Positions 27,296-37,144 of a stretch of 64,000 nucleotides of DNA are shown one piece after another (position 1 is the stretch's first letter; each line of letters begins with the position of its first letter). The stretch covers positions 744,001 through 808,000 of the forward strand of contig NZ_JACSZW010000001.1 in assembly GCF_014472395.1 (NCBI RefSeq), given 5' to 3'. A program made the translations under genes and the position numbers. The stretch comes from Pedobacter sp. N36a (GTDB lineage: Bacteria; Bacteroidota; Bacteroidia; Sphingobacteriales; Sphingobacteriaceae). The notes below the pieces were generated by a model. It saw only the letters and a list, made by a program, of their open reading frames with translations. It was not told where the DNA came from and made no database searches.

Positions 27296-27415
27296 ATACT
27301 CTATATAGCTAACAGACCAATCTTACATAAACTATGCCATTATTGGGTGCATCCAGGAAAACAAAGATACTACAGTTGAATTACAATTAGGCTCAAAAAA
27401 AACACACAATACGCT

Positions 27416-27423
27416 TATATTTG
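27416..27423 (+). promoter_or_regulatory. -7 box TATATTTG for gpmI
   Basis: Exact TAnnTTTG match, 45 bases upstream of the ATG. No -33 at the right spacing. Confidence 0.5.
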
Positions 27424-27468
27424 TTAGATTGACAGACAATCGTACGACAATTACTAAATTAATTCAAG

Positions 27469-28989
27469 ATGAATAATAAAAAATTAGTGCTACTTATTCT
27501 TGACGGCTGGGGCTACGGGAAGCAAGACGAATCCGATGCCGCTTACGCAGCTAACACTCCTTTCTTTGACTCTTTATTGAAAAATTATCCAAATTCCAAG
27601 CTGGAAGCTTCGGGTGTAGCGGTAGGATTACCGGCCGGACAAATGGGGAATTCGGAAGTTGGACACATGAATTTAGGTGCAGGCAGAGTAGTTTATCAGG
27701 AATTAGGCAGGATTAATAAGGCAATAGAAGATAGAACACTGCACCAAAACCCGGTGCTGCTGGATGCTTTCCACTATGCTAAAGAAAATAACAAGGCAGT
27801 TCATTTCATCGGATTGGTTTCTGATGGCGGTGTACATGCCCATATCAATCATTTGAAAGCGTTATGCGATGCTGCTGGCGAACAAGGATTGAGCAATGTA
27901 TTTATCCATGCTTTCTTAGATGGCAGAGATACCGATCCAAATTCTGGATTGACTTTCATCAAAGAACTGGAGCATCACCTGGAAAGTTCTACGGGTAAAA
28001 TTGCCAGTTTAGTTGGCCGTTATTACGCGATGGATAGAGATTCACGCTGGGAAAGGGTAAAACTGGCTTATGATGTGATGACCAAAGGCATTGGAAAACC
28101 GACAACGGATGCCGTAACTGCTATCGAGCAATCTTATAGCGAAGGCATTACAGATGAGTTTACCGCTCCAATTGTAGTGACTCAGCCAGACGGCGAGCCG
28201 GTGGCTACCATCCAGCCTGGCGATGTGGTGATCTGTTTCAATTACAGAACAGACAGAGGCAGAGAAATTACTGCATCATTAACTCAAAATGACTATCCTG
28301 ATTTTGGTATGCATAAATTACCATTGTACTATGTAACGATGACGACTTATGACGAGAACTTCGAAAATGTAAAGGTAGTTTTCACTAAAGATGATCTTTC
28401 AGAAACTTTGGGTGAAGTATTAGAGAAAAACCATAAAAACCAGATCCGTATTGCGGAGACTGAAAAATACCCACACGTTACTTTCTTTTTCTCTGGTGGC
28501 AGGGAATTAGCGTTTGAAAACGAAAAGAGAATTCTTATTCCATCTCCAAAGGTGGCTACCTACGACTTGCAGCCCGAGATGAGTGCGGCAGGAATTACCG
28601 AAGCCATTAACAAAGAGCTGGCCTCAGGATGGCCGGATTTTGTTTGTCTGAATTTTGCCAATCCAGACATGGTAGGTCATACCGGTGTATTTGAAGCAGT
28701 AATTAAAGCAGTGGAGACTGCCGACCATTGTGCAGAGCAGGTGGTAAAAACAGGAATCGAAAACGGTTACTCTTTCATCATCCTTGCCGATCACGGAAAC
28801 TCGGAGTACATGCGCAATGCAGATGGATCTGTGAATACCGCACATACCACGAACCTTGTGCCCTGCATTTTAATTGACAATGATTATAAAACTATCGCTG
28901 ATGGAAAACTTGGCGACATCGCTCCTACAGTCCTGAAGATTATGGGTATTGAGAAACCAGCGATCATGACCGGTAATTGCCTGGTATAA
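27469..28989 (+). CDS. gpmI: 2,3-bisphosphoglycerate-independent phosphoglycerate mutase
   Basis: 506 residues, manganese enzyme of the alkaline phosphatase superfamily. LLILDGWGYG starts the phosphatase domain; PAGQMGNSEVGHMNLGAGRV (about 54-73) holds the phosphorylated serine; HAFLDGRDTDPNSG and RYYAMDRDSRWERVKLAYD belong to the transferase domain; FANPDMVGHTG and ILADHGNSEYM are the C-terminal metal ligands. Complete. The stop TAA overlaps the next gene's ATG (TAATG). Confidence 0.98.
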   Translation: MNNKKLVLLILDGWGYGKQDESDAAYAANTPFFDSLLKNYPNSKLEASGVAVGLPAGQMGNSEVGHMNLGAGRVVYQELGRINKAIEDRTLHQNPVLLDAFHYAKENNKAVHFIGLVSDGGVHAHINHLKALCDAAGEQGLSNVFIHAFLDGRDTDPNSGLTFIKELEHHLESSTGKIASLVGRYYAMDRDSRWERVKLAYDVMTKGIGKPTTDAVTAIEQSYSEGITDEFTAPIVVTQPDGEPVATIQPGDVVICFNYRTDRGREITASLTQNDYPDFGMHKLPLYYVTMTTYDENFENVKVVFTKDDLSETLGEVLEKNHKNQIRIAETEKYPHVTFFFSGGRELAFENEKRILIPSPKVATYDLQPEMSAAGITEAINKELASGWPDFVCLNFANPDMVGHTGVFEAVIKAVETADHCAEQVVKTGIENGYSFIILADHGNSEYMRNADGSVNTAHTTNLVPCILIDNDYKTIADGKLGDIAPTVLKIMGIEKPAIMTGNCLV

Positions 28990-29519
28990 TGAGAAACTAT
29001 TTATTATTAGGTGCTTTTCTTTTGTTGTGTTTTGGCTGTGGCGACACCGCTGTAACCCAGCAAAAGGAAGCACATTCTTACTTCGACCTTAAAGGATACT
29101 TTGCAGGAGAAGCGACAAGATTAAGTCGCCAAAAGCCAAGGATTCATAAAACAGTGCTGGTCAATGACTCCACAGAAAGCAAGGACCTGGTGATTCAGGA
29201 CTGGCCGAAAGAATTGAGCATATTCTCGGATGCCGACCTCAATAAATCGGCATGGAAAGGTTTGTTTCAGGTTAAAAAAACAGATACGACGGAGTTGTAT
29301 ACCTCCGACAATAAGAAAGTTCCGGTGAAGGAATTAAAAGTCATCAAGAGAAACGGCCAAGTTTACGGCCTTCAGATTTTGATCTGCAATGCCAATACAC
29401 TGTACACTTCTTCGGACACGCTCAGCTATTTTCCAGATAGCTTATATGACGTAAAAAAGAACCAGCACATCAGGCTACTTGCGGAGAAGAATTACCGGAT
29501 CACCGGAAAATTTAAATAG
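28989..29519 (+). CDS. Hypothetical lipoprotein coupled to gpmI
   Basis: 176 residues from ATG 28989, whose first base is the last base of the gpmI stop codon. MRNYLLLGAFLLLCFGCGDT is a lipoprotein signal (lipobox CFGC). The mature part has FDLKGYFAGEATRLSRQKPR, LVIQDWPKELSIFSDADLNK and KELKVIKRNGQVYGLQILIC: a beta-rich domain. I do not recognise a characterised family, although lipoproteins with this pattern are common in Bacteroidota. A more upstream TTG start is inside gpmI and rejected because it spoils the signal. Confidence 0.8.
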   Translation: MRNYLLLGAFLLLCFGCGDTAVTQQKEAHSYFDLKGYFAGEATRLSRQKPRIHKTVLVNDSTESKDLVIQDWPKELSIFSDADLNKSAWKGLFQVKKTDTTELYTSDNKKVPVKELKVIKRNGQVYGLQILICNANTLYTSSDTLSYFPDSLYDVKKNQHIRLLAEKNYRITGKFK

Positions 29520-29839
29520 GACCTCAGCTATTCGATACCCATCAAAAGAATATTAATGACAGAAAATCCTGCGTTCGGAAAGCATTCCTTACACAGGATT
29601 GCCTGTACCTATTACTGTGCAATACTGTGGCATGATAATAGGCCTATTTCAGTTGCAAATATGGGGAGTTTAACGAGCAAAACGCCTGTTAGGAGCAAGA
29701 AAGTCTCTTTTATAGACTACAATTAAATGGTTTAAATACAACCTGATGCCCATAGTGTCAGATTTCGGGAAATAAATTCCTCATTTAATGTATTCATATC
29801 AGCGATATAAATTCAGTTAACACATTGATTCCTTGAAAA
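29520..29839. other. 320-bp intergenic region before the PAS-domain protein
   Basis: No ORF, exact promoter box or clear terminator found. Nothing recognised apart from AT-rich stretches near the PAS gene. Confidence 0.45.
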
Positions 29840-31072
29840 ATGACTACAATAGCGTCATACTTGAAGAAATACAGGAGAACATTTCTATATGTTATTCCTG
29901 CTGATCATCAGTTTACGCTTTTCAGGATCAGTTCATGGAAACTGAATTTGTTTAGAGACACGATGATGTATTGCCTTCCATTAGGAATGATCGGCATTCT
30001 TTTGTTCCTGTTCAATGAGCTCGCTAAAGGAAAAGTGTTTTTTCCCGTATTTATGGTGCTGGTTATCATTTCTCTTATGGGTTTTGTAGTAAATAGAAAA
30101 ATAAAGCTGGATTACAGGATGGTCATTGTGGTGGCCCTGCTCTATCTGATTGCCGTAATTTACTTGATTTTTGTAGGTTCTGATGGTCCTGGAGCACTAT
30201 ACTTGCTCATCATTACTTTTTTCACGGCAATGATCTTTCCATCGAGAGCCACTTTCATTCCTTTAGTGGTCAATATTGTCATTTGCATACTGATTGGCTT
30301 AATTATACAGTTTAAGCTTTTCCCAAATGCATTGTCTGAAACTTATGACCTCACTTTATGGATCGCCTATTCCTGGAATTTCATTTTTGTCAGCTTTATC
30401 AGTGTCTTTATGATCAGTACCATTCTGAATGGCTTTGAAAAAACCAGGATTAAAGAAGCCATATTGGTGAAGAAGCTGGATGCATCAGAACGTTATTACC
30501 GGAACATCTTTGAAGCGAATCCGGTACCCATGTATATTTTTGAATTGAATACCGGTAATTTCCTGAAAGTGAATGAAGCGGCTATAAAAAAATATGGTTA
30601 CTCCCAGGAGGAGTTTTTATCAATGAACATCACGAAAATCAGACCGGCTTCAGAGATCAGTAAGCTGATGGACATTTTCAGCACGATAAAAACCCGGAAA
30701 TATTCAGGAATTCTGACACACATGAATAAAGCAGGGCAATTGTTCCCCGTAGAGATTGATACGACCATCGTAAACATTGATGGAATCGACGCCAGACTAG
30801 TTTTAGCAACAGACGTCTCTAAGCGAATGAATTATGTAAGAATGATTGAAAAGCAAAATCAGGATCTAAAAGAAATCGCCTGGATTCAGAGCCATAAAGT
30901 AAGGGCACCATTAACGAATATCATGAGCTTAACGGAGATGATGCTCCAAAATCCGCATGGCGACCATATTGATCTATTGTATATGCTGAAGGACTCTACT
31001 GAGCAATTGAATGGATCTATTGCTTCAATAGTGCACCAGGCAGACAATAACCAAATGCTTCCACCAGAATGA
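29840..31072 (+). CDS. Membrane PAS-domain protein with a kinase dimerisation helix but no ATPase domain
   Basis: 410 residues. An N-terminal membrane region (about 45-205) has six hydrophobic helices, among them CLPLGMIGILLFLFNEL, FFPVFMVLVIISLMGFVV and VIVVALLYLIAVIYLIFVG. A PAS domain follows (about 218-335: YYRNIFEANPVPMYIFELNT, EAAIKKYGYSQEEFLSMNIT). The C-terminus has IAWIQSHKVRAPLTNIMSLT, a HisKA-like helix with the phosphoacceptor-type His. The protein then stops about 60 residues later, without N, G1 or G2 boxes of a HATPase domain. I find no shifted continuation in the 62 bases before the next gene. It precedes a single-domain receiver; it may be a phosphotransfer or dimerisation partner for another kinase. 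Confidence 0.85.
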   Translation: MTTIASYLKKYRRTFLYVIPADHQFTLFRISSWKLNLFRDTMMYCLPLGMIGILLFLFNELAKGKVFFPVFMVLVIISLMGFVVNRKIKLDYRMVIVVALLYLIAVIYLIFVGSDGPGALYLLIITFFTAMIFPSRATFIPLVVNIVICILIGLIIQFKLFPNALSETYDLTLWIAYSWNFIFVSFISVFMISTILNGFEKTRIKEAILVKKLDASERYYRNIFEANPVPMYIFELNTGNFLKVNEAAIKKYGYSQEEFLSMNITKIRPASEISKLMDIFSTIKTRKYSGILTHMNKAGQLFPVEIDTTIVNIDGIDARLVLATDVSKRMNYVRMIEKQNQDLKEIAWIQSHKVRAPLTNIMSLTEMMLQNPHGDHIDLLYMLKDSTEQLNGSIASIVHQADNNQMLPPE

Positions 31073-31134
31073 ACAGAATTAACCTCAAAAACACCTAACT
31101 AACAGAATGCTAACCAACGAATAAATATAATACA

Positions 31135-31530
31135 ATGAAAAAATTTTATCTGATAGATGACGACACTATTTTCGTTTTTTTAACAAGAAAAACGTTACAG
31201 GTTGCCAATCTAAGTACCGACCTGACCGTCTTTGAAGATGGAAAAAAAGCTTTATTAGATTTGGAGTTGAGTGCCAATCAGCCGGAGTTATTGCCAGATG
31301 TGATTTTTCTGGATTTAAATATGCCGGTATTGGATGGCTGGGGATTCCTGGAAGAGTATTCACTGCTGGAGCCTAAAATGAGCAAGAAGATTGAGATTTA
31401 TATTGTTTCTTCCTCGATCTCTCCATCAGAATTGGAACGTTCGCAGCGGATTCCTGTGGTGACCGACTTCCTAACGAAACCACTGAGCCGCTCTAAATTT
31501 GTAGAAATTTTTGATGGCGCTGAAGTATAA
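31135..31530 (+). CDS. Single-domain response regulator (CheY-like)
   Basis: 131 residues, receiver domain only. FYLIDDDTIFVFLTR has the acidic pocket, PDVIFLDLNMPVLDGWGF (about 59-76) carries the phosphoacceptor Asp in FLDLN, IYIVSSS the Thr/Ser switch and FLTKPLSRSKF the conserved Lys. No output domain. It is 62 bases after the ATPase-less PAS protein, an apparent pair. The output must be through protein contacts or phosphotransfer. Confidence 0.93.
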   Translation: MKKFYLIDDDTIFVFLTRKTLQVANLSTDLTVFEDGKKALLDLELSANQPELLPDVIFLDLNMPVLDGWGFLEEYSLLEPKMSKKIEIYIVSSSISPSELERSQRIPVVTDFLTKPLSRSKFVEIFDGAEV

Positions 31531-31575
31531 AAAAAATGCCTGCTATTGCGGTTACAATAGCAGGCATCGGCATTT
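31530..31575. terminator. Bidirectional terminator between receiver and TPR genes
   Basis: Perfect 13-bp arms ATGCCTGCTATTG (31536-31548) and complement (31555-31567). Leftward a run of seven Ts follows directly; rightward the T run begins six bases later. Serves the convergent TPR gene best. Confidence 0.85.
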
Positions 31576-31589
31576 TTTAATTACAATCC

Positions 31590-32216
31590 TTATTTAAGAC
31601 TTGCAATCTGTGCTTTCACATAATCGACTAAGCCGATAATATCCTTACGTAATGGCTGTACCACCAATACTTTCTGAAAATCAGCAATAGAATTATTAAA
31701 TAAAGAGACCACCGCGGTTTTTTCTGGTCCTTTCTTCACCTTATACGATTTATAGATCGCGTAATCCTTATAAGCCAGGCCTCTATTTTGTAATAACTGG
31801 GTATCTTCTTCCCCATTCAGCTCAATCGCCTTGCTAAAATCCTTAATTGCGGAAAGATAAAAATTGTCTCTCATTTGACTCAGCGACTCTTTTGGATCAT
31901 TTGCGATATTTAATCTGGCTTTTCCTCTATAATAATAGGCAGAATAATCTGAAGGTTTTACCGTAATCAATCGGCTATAAGCCGCAATTGAATTTTCAAA
32001 ATCTCCACATTGAAAATAAGAATATCCCAGCATCTTCAACACATTCGCATTGTTCGGAGTTTTGGTATCCGCTTTCTCTAATTGTCCAACGGCCGCCTTA
32101 TAATCCCCTTTCATCATGGCTTGCAGCCCTAATTTATCATAACCGTTGTTTTGAGCGACACCGACCTGAGCAGAAAAGACAAATAATAATAAGATGGTTT
32201 GCTTGAAATAGTTCAT
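31590..32216 (-). CDS. Exported TPR-repeat protein
   Basis: 208 residues. MNYFKQTILLLFVFSAQVGV begins a signal peptide, probably cut after VAQ. The mature part has TPR-like repeats: LGLQAMMKGDYKAAVGQLEK, LKMLGYSYFQCGDFENSIAA, AYYYRGKARLNIAND, AIKDFSKAIELNG. It is a periplasmic scaffold, with no partner implied by the neighbours. A specific role cannot be given. Confidence 0.8.
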   Translation of the reverse strand: MNYFKQTILLLFVFSAQVGVAQNNGYDKLGLQAMMKGDYKAAVGQLEKADTKTPNNANVLKMLGYSYFQCGDFENSIAAYSRLITVKPSDYSAYYYRGKARLNIANDPKESLSQMRDNFYLSAIKDFSKAIELNGEEDTQLLQNRGLAYKDYAIYKSYKVKKGPEKTAVVSLFNNSIADFQKVLVVQPLRKDIIGLVDYVKAQIASLK

Positions 32217-32595
32217 TAAGTTTTATTTAAAAATATTAAATATATTCAGATTTCATTCCCAACTCCTAATTAAATTCTGATAATTTAAGGTGATCCAGGA
32301 ATGATAAAGGTATTTGAAGGCAACTATCATACCATTTACAAATACTTCTCTTAAACGCTAAATAAATTAAAATATGATAAGGTGACGAATTATTCTGATT
32401 TTTTTTTCAAAAAAGGTCAGACAATTACGCATATTGCTTTCGCTGATCTTCATTTATTCCTGACTTTTTAACAGGGAAAAGGTTGGAAGAACCTTTTGGC
32501 ACAGGAGTTGAAAATATAGATAATACAATGTAATTAATAATTTCGTAGACGGCATACTGTCAGATTGTCGTTTTTATTTTAGAAAGACTTAATAA
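32217..32595. other. 379-bp divergent region between TPR gene and lon
   Basis: No gene. A leftward TATATTTA, one mismatch from a -7 box, lies near the TPR start. A sigma-54-like element upstream of lon is listed separately. No exact TAnnTTTG was found for lon. Confidence 0.5.
32496..32512 (+). promoter_or_regulatory. Sigma-54-like -24/-12 element upstream of lon
   Basis: TTGGCACAGGAGTTGAA: GG and the -12 dinucleotide are 10 bases apart, as sigma-54 promoters need, and TTGGCAC matches the -24 consensus. The -12 element is TTGA rather than TTGC. It ends 83 bases before the lon ATG. Confidence 0.45.
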
Positions 32596-35067
32596 ATGAG
32601 TAAACAAGATCATTTTGATTTTAGCAACGCACTACCCATCATAAATGAAGATACAGAGTTTTTCCCGCTGATGTCCCAACAAGACGAAGACGAGATGAAC
32701 AATGAAGAAACCCCTGAAATATTGGCCATCCTCCCATTGAGGAATACCGTCCTTTTTCCAGGAGTAGTCATTCCAATTACTGTTGGCAGGGATAAATCTA
32801 TAAAGCTAATTAAGGAAGCTTACAAAGGTAACCGGATTATCGGAGTGGTATCCCAACGGGATGTTTCGATAGAAGACCCTACGTTTGAACAGTTGAACAG
32901 TGTAGGAACGGTGGCGCAGATCATAAAGATGCTGCAAATGCCGGATGGAAATACAACCGTGATCATTCAGGGTAAACAACGTTTCCGCCTGATAGAAGAA
33001 GTTCAATCTGAGCCTTACATTAAGGTAACCATCAGCAAATTTGAGGAGTCCAAACACAAAAGCGATAAAGAATTTAAAGCGATGGTGGCCTCTATCAAGG
33101 AAATGTCTTCGCAGATCATTCAATTGTCGCCGAACATTCCAAGTGAGGCGGGTATTGCCTTAAAAAACATAGAAAGCACTTCCTTCCTGATCAATTTCAT
33201 CTCTTCAAATATGAATGCAGATGTTTCTGATAAGCAAAAAATGCTGGAAATGGGCAATCTACGTGAGCGCGCAATGATGGTGATGGAGCTATTGACCCTG
33301 GAACTTCAGATGCTGGAGTTGAAAAACCAGATTCAATCGAAAGTCCGCACCGACCTGGACAAACAGCAAAGGGATTACTTCCTGAATCAACAATTAAAGA
33401 CCATACAGGAAGAACTGGGTGGTTCTTCTTCCGACCTTGAATACGAGGCTTTGCAGGTACGCGCAAAGAAGAAGAAATGGGCTGAGCCTATAAAAGAACA
33501 TTTTACTAAGGAACTGGATAAGCTGGGAAGAATGAATCCCGCAGCACCTGACTATTCTATTCAGATCAATTACCTGGAGCTGTTATTAGACCTTCCATGG
33601 AATGATTTCACGAAAGACAACTTTGACCTTAAACGTGCACAGCGCGTATTGGATAAAGATCATTTCGGTTTAGAAAAAGTAAAACAGCGTATCATCGAAT
33701 ACCTGGCTGTATTGAAGCTTAAACGCGACATGAAAGCCCCTATCATTTGTTTGGTAGGCCCTCCGGGAGTAGGTAAAACCTCATTAGGAAAGTCAATTGC
33801 CAAAGCATTGAACCGTAAATATGTGCGTATGGCATTGGGTGGCATCAGAGATGAAGCTGAAATCCGAGGCCATAGAAAGACCTATATCGGTGCTATGCCA
33901 GGCAGAATCATTCAATCGATTAAAAAAGCCGGTGCCGCAAATCCTGTATTTGTGCTGGATGAGATTGATAAAGTAGGTGCTGATTTCAGAGGAGACCCTT
34001 CTTCAGCATTACTGGAAGTATTGGATCCAGAGCAAAATTCTGCTTTCAACGACCATTATGTAGAGGCTGACTATGACCTTTCCAATGTGCTGTTTATCGC
34101 TACGGCCAACTCATTGAGCAGCATACAGCCGGCTTTACTGGATCGTATGGAGATCATTGAAGTGAATGGGTATACGATTGAAGAAAAGATTGAGATTGCT
34201 AAAAAATACCTGTTGCCTAAGCAAAAAGAGCAGCATGGGATCAAAACAAAAGACATCGTTCTTAAGAATAGTCTGATTGAAAAAGTAATCGAAGATTATA
34301 CGAGAGAATCTGGTGTTCGTGGACTGGAGAAAAAAATCGGTTCCCTGGTACGTGGTGTGGCAACTAAAATCGCGATGGAAGAAACATATGACGCAAACCT
34401 GACTTTAGAAGATGTAGAGCGCATTTTGGGTGCCCCTATCTATGATAAAGATCTTTATGAAGGCAATGAAGTTGCCGGAGTTGTGACTGGTTTAGCCTGG
34501 ACACAGGTTGGTGGAGACATTCTATTTATCGAAGCGAGTTTAAGCCCGGGTAAAGGAAAGTTAACCTTAACTGGTAATCTAGGTGAGGTAATGAAAGAAT
34601 CTGCGGTCATTGCATTGGCTTATTTACGCTCACACGCTGCTATTTTTGGAATTGACTATGCCTTGTTCGATCAATGGGATATCCATGTACACGTGCCTGC
34701 TGGGGCGACTCCAAAAGACGGCCCATCTGCTGGTATCACCATGCTAACCGCATTGACTTCTGCATTTACACAGCGTAAAGTAAAATCTAACCTGGCCATG
34801 ACCGGAGAGATTACCTTACGTGGAAAAGTATTGCCAGTTGGTGGAATCAAGGAAAAAATCCTTGCCGCAAAACGGGCAAATATCAAGGACATTATTCTTT
34901 GTAAATCCAATAGAAAAGATATTTTAGAGATCAAAGAAAGCTATATAAAGGACTTAAATTTCCATTATGTAACGGAGATGAAAGAAGTGATTGAGCTCGC
35001 GTTAATGAAGGAAAAAGTGAAAGATGCCCAAGACCTGAGTGTTAAAATCAAGCCGGTTGCAAACTAG
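32596..35067 (+). CDS. lon: ATP-dependent protease Lon
   Basis: 823 residues, LonA type, a soluble hexameric AAA+ protease for misfolded and regulatory proteins. N-terminal substrate domain (about 40-240, [20 protein letters not shown]). Walker [12 protein letters not shown] (about 394-404), Walker [11 protein letters not shown], then the protease domain with the [11 protein letters not shown] motif carrying the catalytic serine and a lysine in the following [13 protein letters not shown]. All motifs intact. Bacteroidota lon is often heat-inducible; here a sigma-54-like site suggests another route of control. Confidence 0.98.
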   Translation: MSKQDHFDFSNALPIINEDTEFFPLMSQQDEDEMNNEETPEILAILPLRNTVLFPGVVIPITVGRDKSIKLIKEAYKGNRIIGVVSQRDVSIEDPTFEQLNSVGTVAQIIKMLQMPDGNTTVIIQGKQRFRLIEEVQSEPYIKVTISKFEESKHKSDKEFKAMVASIKEMSSQIIQLSPNIPSEAGIALKNIESTSFLINFISSNMNADVSDKQKMLEMGNLRERAMMVMELLTLELQMLELKNQIQSKVRTDLDKQQRDYFLNQQLKTIQEELGGSSSDLEYEALQVRAKKKKWAEPIKEHFTKELDKLGRMNPAAPDYSIQINYLELLLDLPWNDFTKDNFDLKRAQRVLDKDHFGLEKVKQRIIEYLAVLKLKRDMKAPIICLVGPPGVGKTSLGKSIAKALNRKYVRMALGGIRDEAEIRGHRKTYIGAMPGRIIQSIKKAGAANPVFVLDEIDKVGADFRGDPSSALLEVLDPEQNSAFNDHYVEADYDLSNVLFIATANSLSSIQPALLDRMEIIEVNGYTIEEKIEIAKKYLLPKQKEQHGIKTKDIVLKNSLIEKVIEDYTRESGVRGLEKKIGSLVRGVATKIAMEETYDANLTLEDVERILGAPIYDKDLYEGNEVAGVVTGLAWTQVGGDILFIEASLSPGKGKLTLTGNLGEVMKESAVIALAYLRSHAAIFGIDYALFDQWDIHVHVPAGATPKDGPSAGITMLTALTSAFTQRKVKSNLAMTGEITLRGKVLPVGGIKEKILAAKRANIKDIILCKSNRKDILEIKESYIKDLNFHYVTEMKEVIELALMKEKVKDAQDLSVKIKPVAN

Positions 35068-35106
35068 TCTGTTTTTACTTAATATTGCGAGACCAAACAA
35101 ACAATA

Positions 35107-35616
35107 ATGAGAAAATTAACATTGGCTTTTACTTTATTTTTAGCCCTTACCAGTACCCAGAAACTTTTTGCACAGGAAAGCAGCAACACTACTCCTGCAA
35201 CGTCCAGAGCACAGAACATATTTATTGAACTGGGCGGTCAGGGTTTAACTTTTACAGCAAACTATGACTCCAGGTTCTCTAATAAGAGAGATGGTATAGG
35301 TGGTAGAGCTGGTATTGGTTACTTTTCAGTAGATGGAGATAACGTGACCACTGTGCCTTTATCTTTGAATTATCTGCTAGGAAAAGGTGGAAAGTACTTT
35401 GAACTTGGACTGGGTGCCACTTTTATTGCAACCGGTGGTAGTGCGGAAGTACTTTTCAATAAGAATGAAAGTAATGTAATTGGCACCATGAGTTTTTTCT
35501 ACCGGGTACAACCGGAAGACAGCGGTTTCGCTTTCAGGATTGGACTTAGTCCGGTGTTCAGCAGGGATTTCTTTCTGCCTTATTACGGTGGTCTAAGTCT
35601 TGGCTATACTTTTTAA
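35107..35616 (+). CDS. Small outer-membrane beta-barrel-like protein
   Basis: 169 residues. MRKLTLAFTLFLALTSTQKL starts a signal peptide, with cleavage near FAQ. The rest is alternating beta strands rich in Gly, Phe and Tyr (GGRAGIGYFSV, LSLNYLLGKGGKYFELGLGA, FRIGLSPVF) ending in LSLGYTF, a C-terminal aromatic as in outer-membrane barrels. Likely an eight-stranded barrel; no specific function. It starts 39 bases after lon and could be co-transcribed. Confidence 0.78.
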   Translation: MRKLTLAFTLFLALTSTQKLFAQESSNTTPATSRAQNIFIELGGQGLTFTANYDSRFSNKRDGIGGRAGIGYFSVDGDNVTTVPLSLNYLLGKGGKYFELGLGATFIATGGSAEVLFNKNESNVIGTMSFFYRVQPEDSGFAFRIGLSPVFSRDFFLPYYGGLSLGYTF

Positions 35617-35635
35617 CATAAAAAATACGATATTC

Positions 35636-35666
35636 AACTCCGGCAAATCTGCCGGAGTTTTTTTTT
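35636..35666 (+). terminator. Intrinsic terminator after the barrel gene
   Basis: Perfect arms AACTCCGGCA / TGCCGGAGTT with a 4-base loop, then a run of about nine Ts. Stops the lon transcript before the lpxR-like gene. Confidence 0.92.
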
Positions 35667-35678
35667 AGAAAAATAATA

Positions 35679-36641
35679 ATGAAAGCTATAAGCAAAGTAC
35701 TGCTCCCTTTATCCCTGATCTACCTGCTAGCCACCAATCCGGTTTCGGCACAAAGCTTCAAAAATGAGTTTGGTTTCAAGAGCGACAATGATTCTTATCT
35801 GCTACAGGGTTCTGACCGCTATTATACCAATGGTTTATTTATCAATTTCCGACATGCTTTGAATCAAAGCGGGCTTCCGGAAAAACTGGAAAAGAAAAAT
35901 TATGAAATTGCTGTTGGGCAAAAGATGTACAATCCTTATTCTGGCTCAGCACCTGATCCGGCAAAACAGGACCGTCCATTTGCAGGCTATTTATATGCGG
36001 AAGCTGGATTGAACTGGTTTTATAAAAATGAAAGTATTTTGAAGACCAGCGCACAGATTGGCGTAACCGGCCCGGCGTCATTGGCAGAAAAAGGTCAGGA
36101 ATTGCTGCATAAAACCGTAGGTTTCTATAAGCTGGAGGGCTGGGATTACCAGATTAAAGAAGAAATGCAGGTAAATTTATCCGCGCAATACACAAGACTA
36201 TTACACCGTTTTAAAGATCAGGCGGCTGACTTCTCATTTGAAGGTTATGCGAATGTGGGAACTACCTTTAGTGGTGCCGGTGCAGGAATTTTGTTCAGAG
36301 CAGGCCGGATTAACCAGCTTTTCAATGCAGCTTATACCAACTCGGTGATTGGCAACCAGTCAAAAACAAAAAATTTAGTAAAAAGTGAGCTGTTCTTTTA
36401 TGCAAAACCGCAGCTCAATTTTGTGGCTTATGATGCCACTATACAAGGCAGCATGTTTAACAACGCCAGTCCGGTTACTTTTGGTGTTAAACCGATGGTC
36501 TTCGCGCAGCAGCTGGGATTCAATTACAGCAGTCAGCGGTTTACCTTCGATTTTGGAATGATATTCAAGACTAAGGAAGTGAAAAGTATCGCCAGAGCGC
36601 ATCAATATGGCAGCATCAGTATGTTTTACCGATTCAACTAA
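35679..36641 (+). CDS. LpxR-family lipid A 3'-O-deacylase
   Basis: 320 residues. Signal peptide about 1-24 (LPLSLIYLLATNPVSAQS). The barrel has the LpxR signature NEFGFKSDNDSYLLQGSDRY then YTNGLFINFRH, giving the Asn-Asp pair and active-site Thr; later KQDRPFAGYLYAEAGLNWFY and GVTGPASLAEKGQELLHK. LpxR removes the 3'-acyloxyacyl chain of lipid A in the outer leaflet. In Bacteroidota lipid A the true substrate may differ. It starts 12 bases after the terminator, so it needs its own promoter, which I cannot see. Confidence 0.85.
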   Translation: MKAISKVLLPLSLIYLLATNPVSAQSFKNEFGFKSDNDSYLLQGSDRYYTNGLFINFRHALNQSGLPEKLEKKNYEIAVGQKMYNPYSGSAPDPAKQDRPFAGYLYAEAGLNWFYKNESILKTSAQIGVTGPASLAEKGQELLHKTVGFYKLEGWDYQIKEEMQVNLSAQYTRLLHRFKDQAADFSFEGYANVGTTFSGAGAGILFRAGRINQLFNAAYTNSVIGNQSKTKNLVKSELFFYAKPQLNFVAYDATIQGSMFNNASPVTFGVKPMVFAQQLGFNYSSQRFTFDFGMIFKTKEVKSIARAHQYGSISMFYRFN

Positions 36642-36653
36642 TTCAGCAGTAAG

Positions 36654-37064
36654 TTAGTCCAGGGCAGGACGTTTCCGCAAGATTTTCTTTGTGGAAACGC
36701 TCTGTTTGTCCTGTAGCCGCTTCCTGATCACCGACTTCGGTGTCTTGGTGGGCTTCCTCTTTTTTTGAAGGTGCAGGCCAGATTTCAGCAGCGCGATCAA
36801 TTTTAAGATCGTTCGCTCTTTGTTCATCAGCTGACTTCTGTCTTCCTGGGAAACGATGTGCAGGTTTCCTTCCTGATCCAGGCGATTGGCCAATCTTTCC
36901 AGCAGCAATGTCCTTTCTTCTTCCGTCAAAAAAACTGCGGATGGCAAGTGAAGAATCAGCTCTACTTTACTGGAAACCTTATTTACATGCTGACCGCCTT
37001 TACCTCCGCTTCTCGAAGTTTTAAAGCTGACCGCTTTTAGTATCTCTTCTTTATTGGGTAGCAT
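36654..37064 (-). CDS. arfB: Ribosome rescue factor ArfB-like peptidyl-tRNA hydrolase
   Basis: 136 residues, a codon-independent release factor. FKTSRSGGKGGQHVNKVSSK (about 13-32) has the catalytic GGQ. The tail after residue 100 is basic (KKRKPTKTPKSVIRKRLQDK), which enters the empty mRNA channel. It lacks the codon-recognition domain of RF1/RF2. The gene is convergent with the lpxR-like gene, about 80 bases from the divergent cmk. Confidence 0.93.
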   Translation of the reverse strand: MLPNKEEILKAVSFKTSRSGGKGGQHVNKVSSKVELILHLPSAVFLTEEERTLLLERLANRLDQEGNLHIVSQEDRSQLMNKERTILKLIALLKSGLHLQKKRKPTKTPKSVIRKRLQDKQSVSTKKILRKRPALD

Positions 37065-37130
37065 GAAGTAAAAGTAGCTAAAGATAAGCTCCCATTTAAA
37101 AAAAAATGGGCGAACAATTCCCTAAAACAT

Positions 37131-37138
37131 TAACTTTG
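37131..37138 (+). promoter_or_regulatory. -7 box TAACTTTG for cmk
   Basis: Exact TAnnTTTG, ending 6 bases before ATG 37145. It lies inside the extra in-frame region that would begin at ATG 37106, which argues that 37145 is the true start. Confidence 0.6.
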
Positions 37139-37144
37139 CCCTAT

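Noticed and set aside
37106-37144. Alternative upstream ATG of cmk
   Set aside because: An exact -7 box lies between it and ATG 37145, and the family N-terminus starts at the latter.
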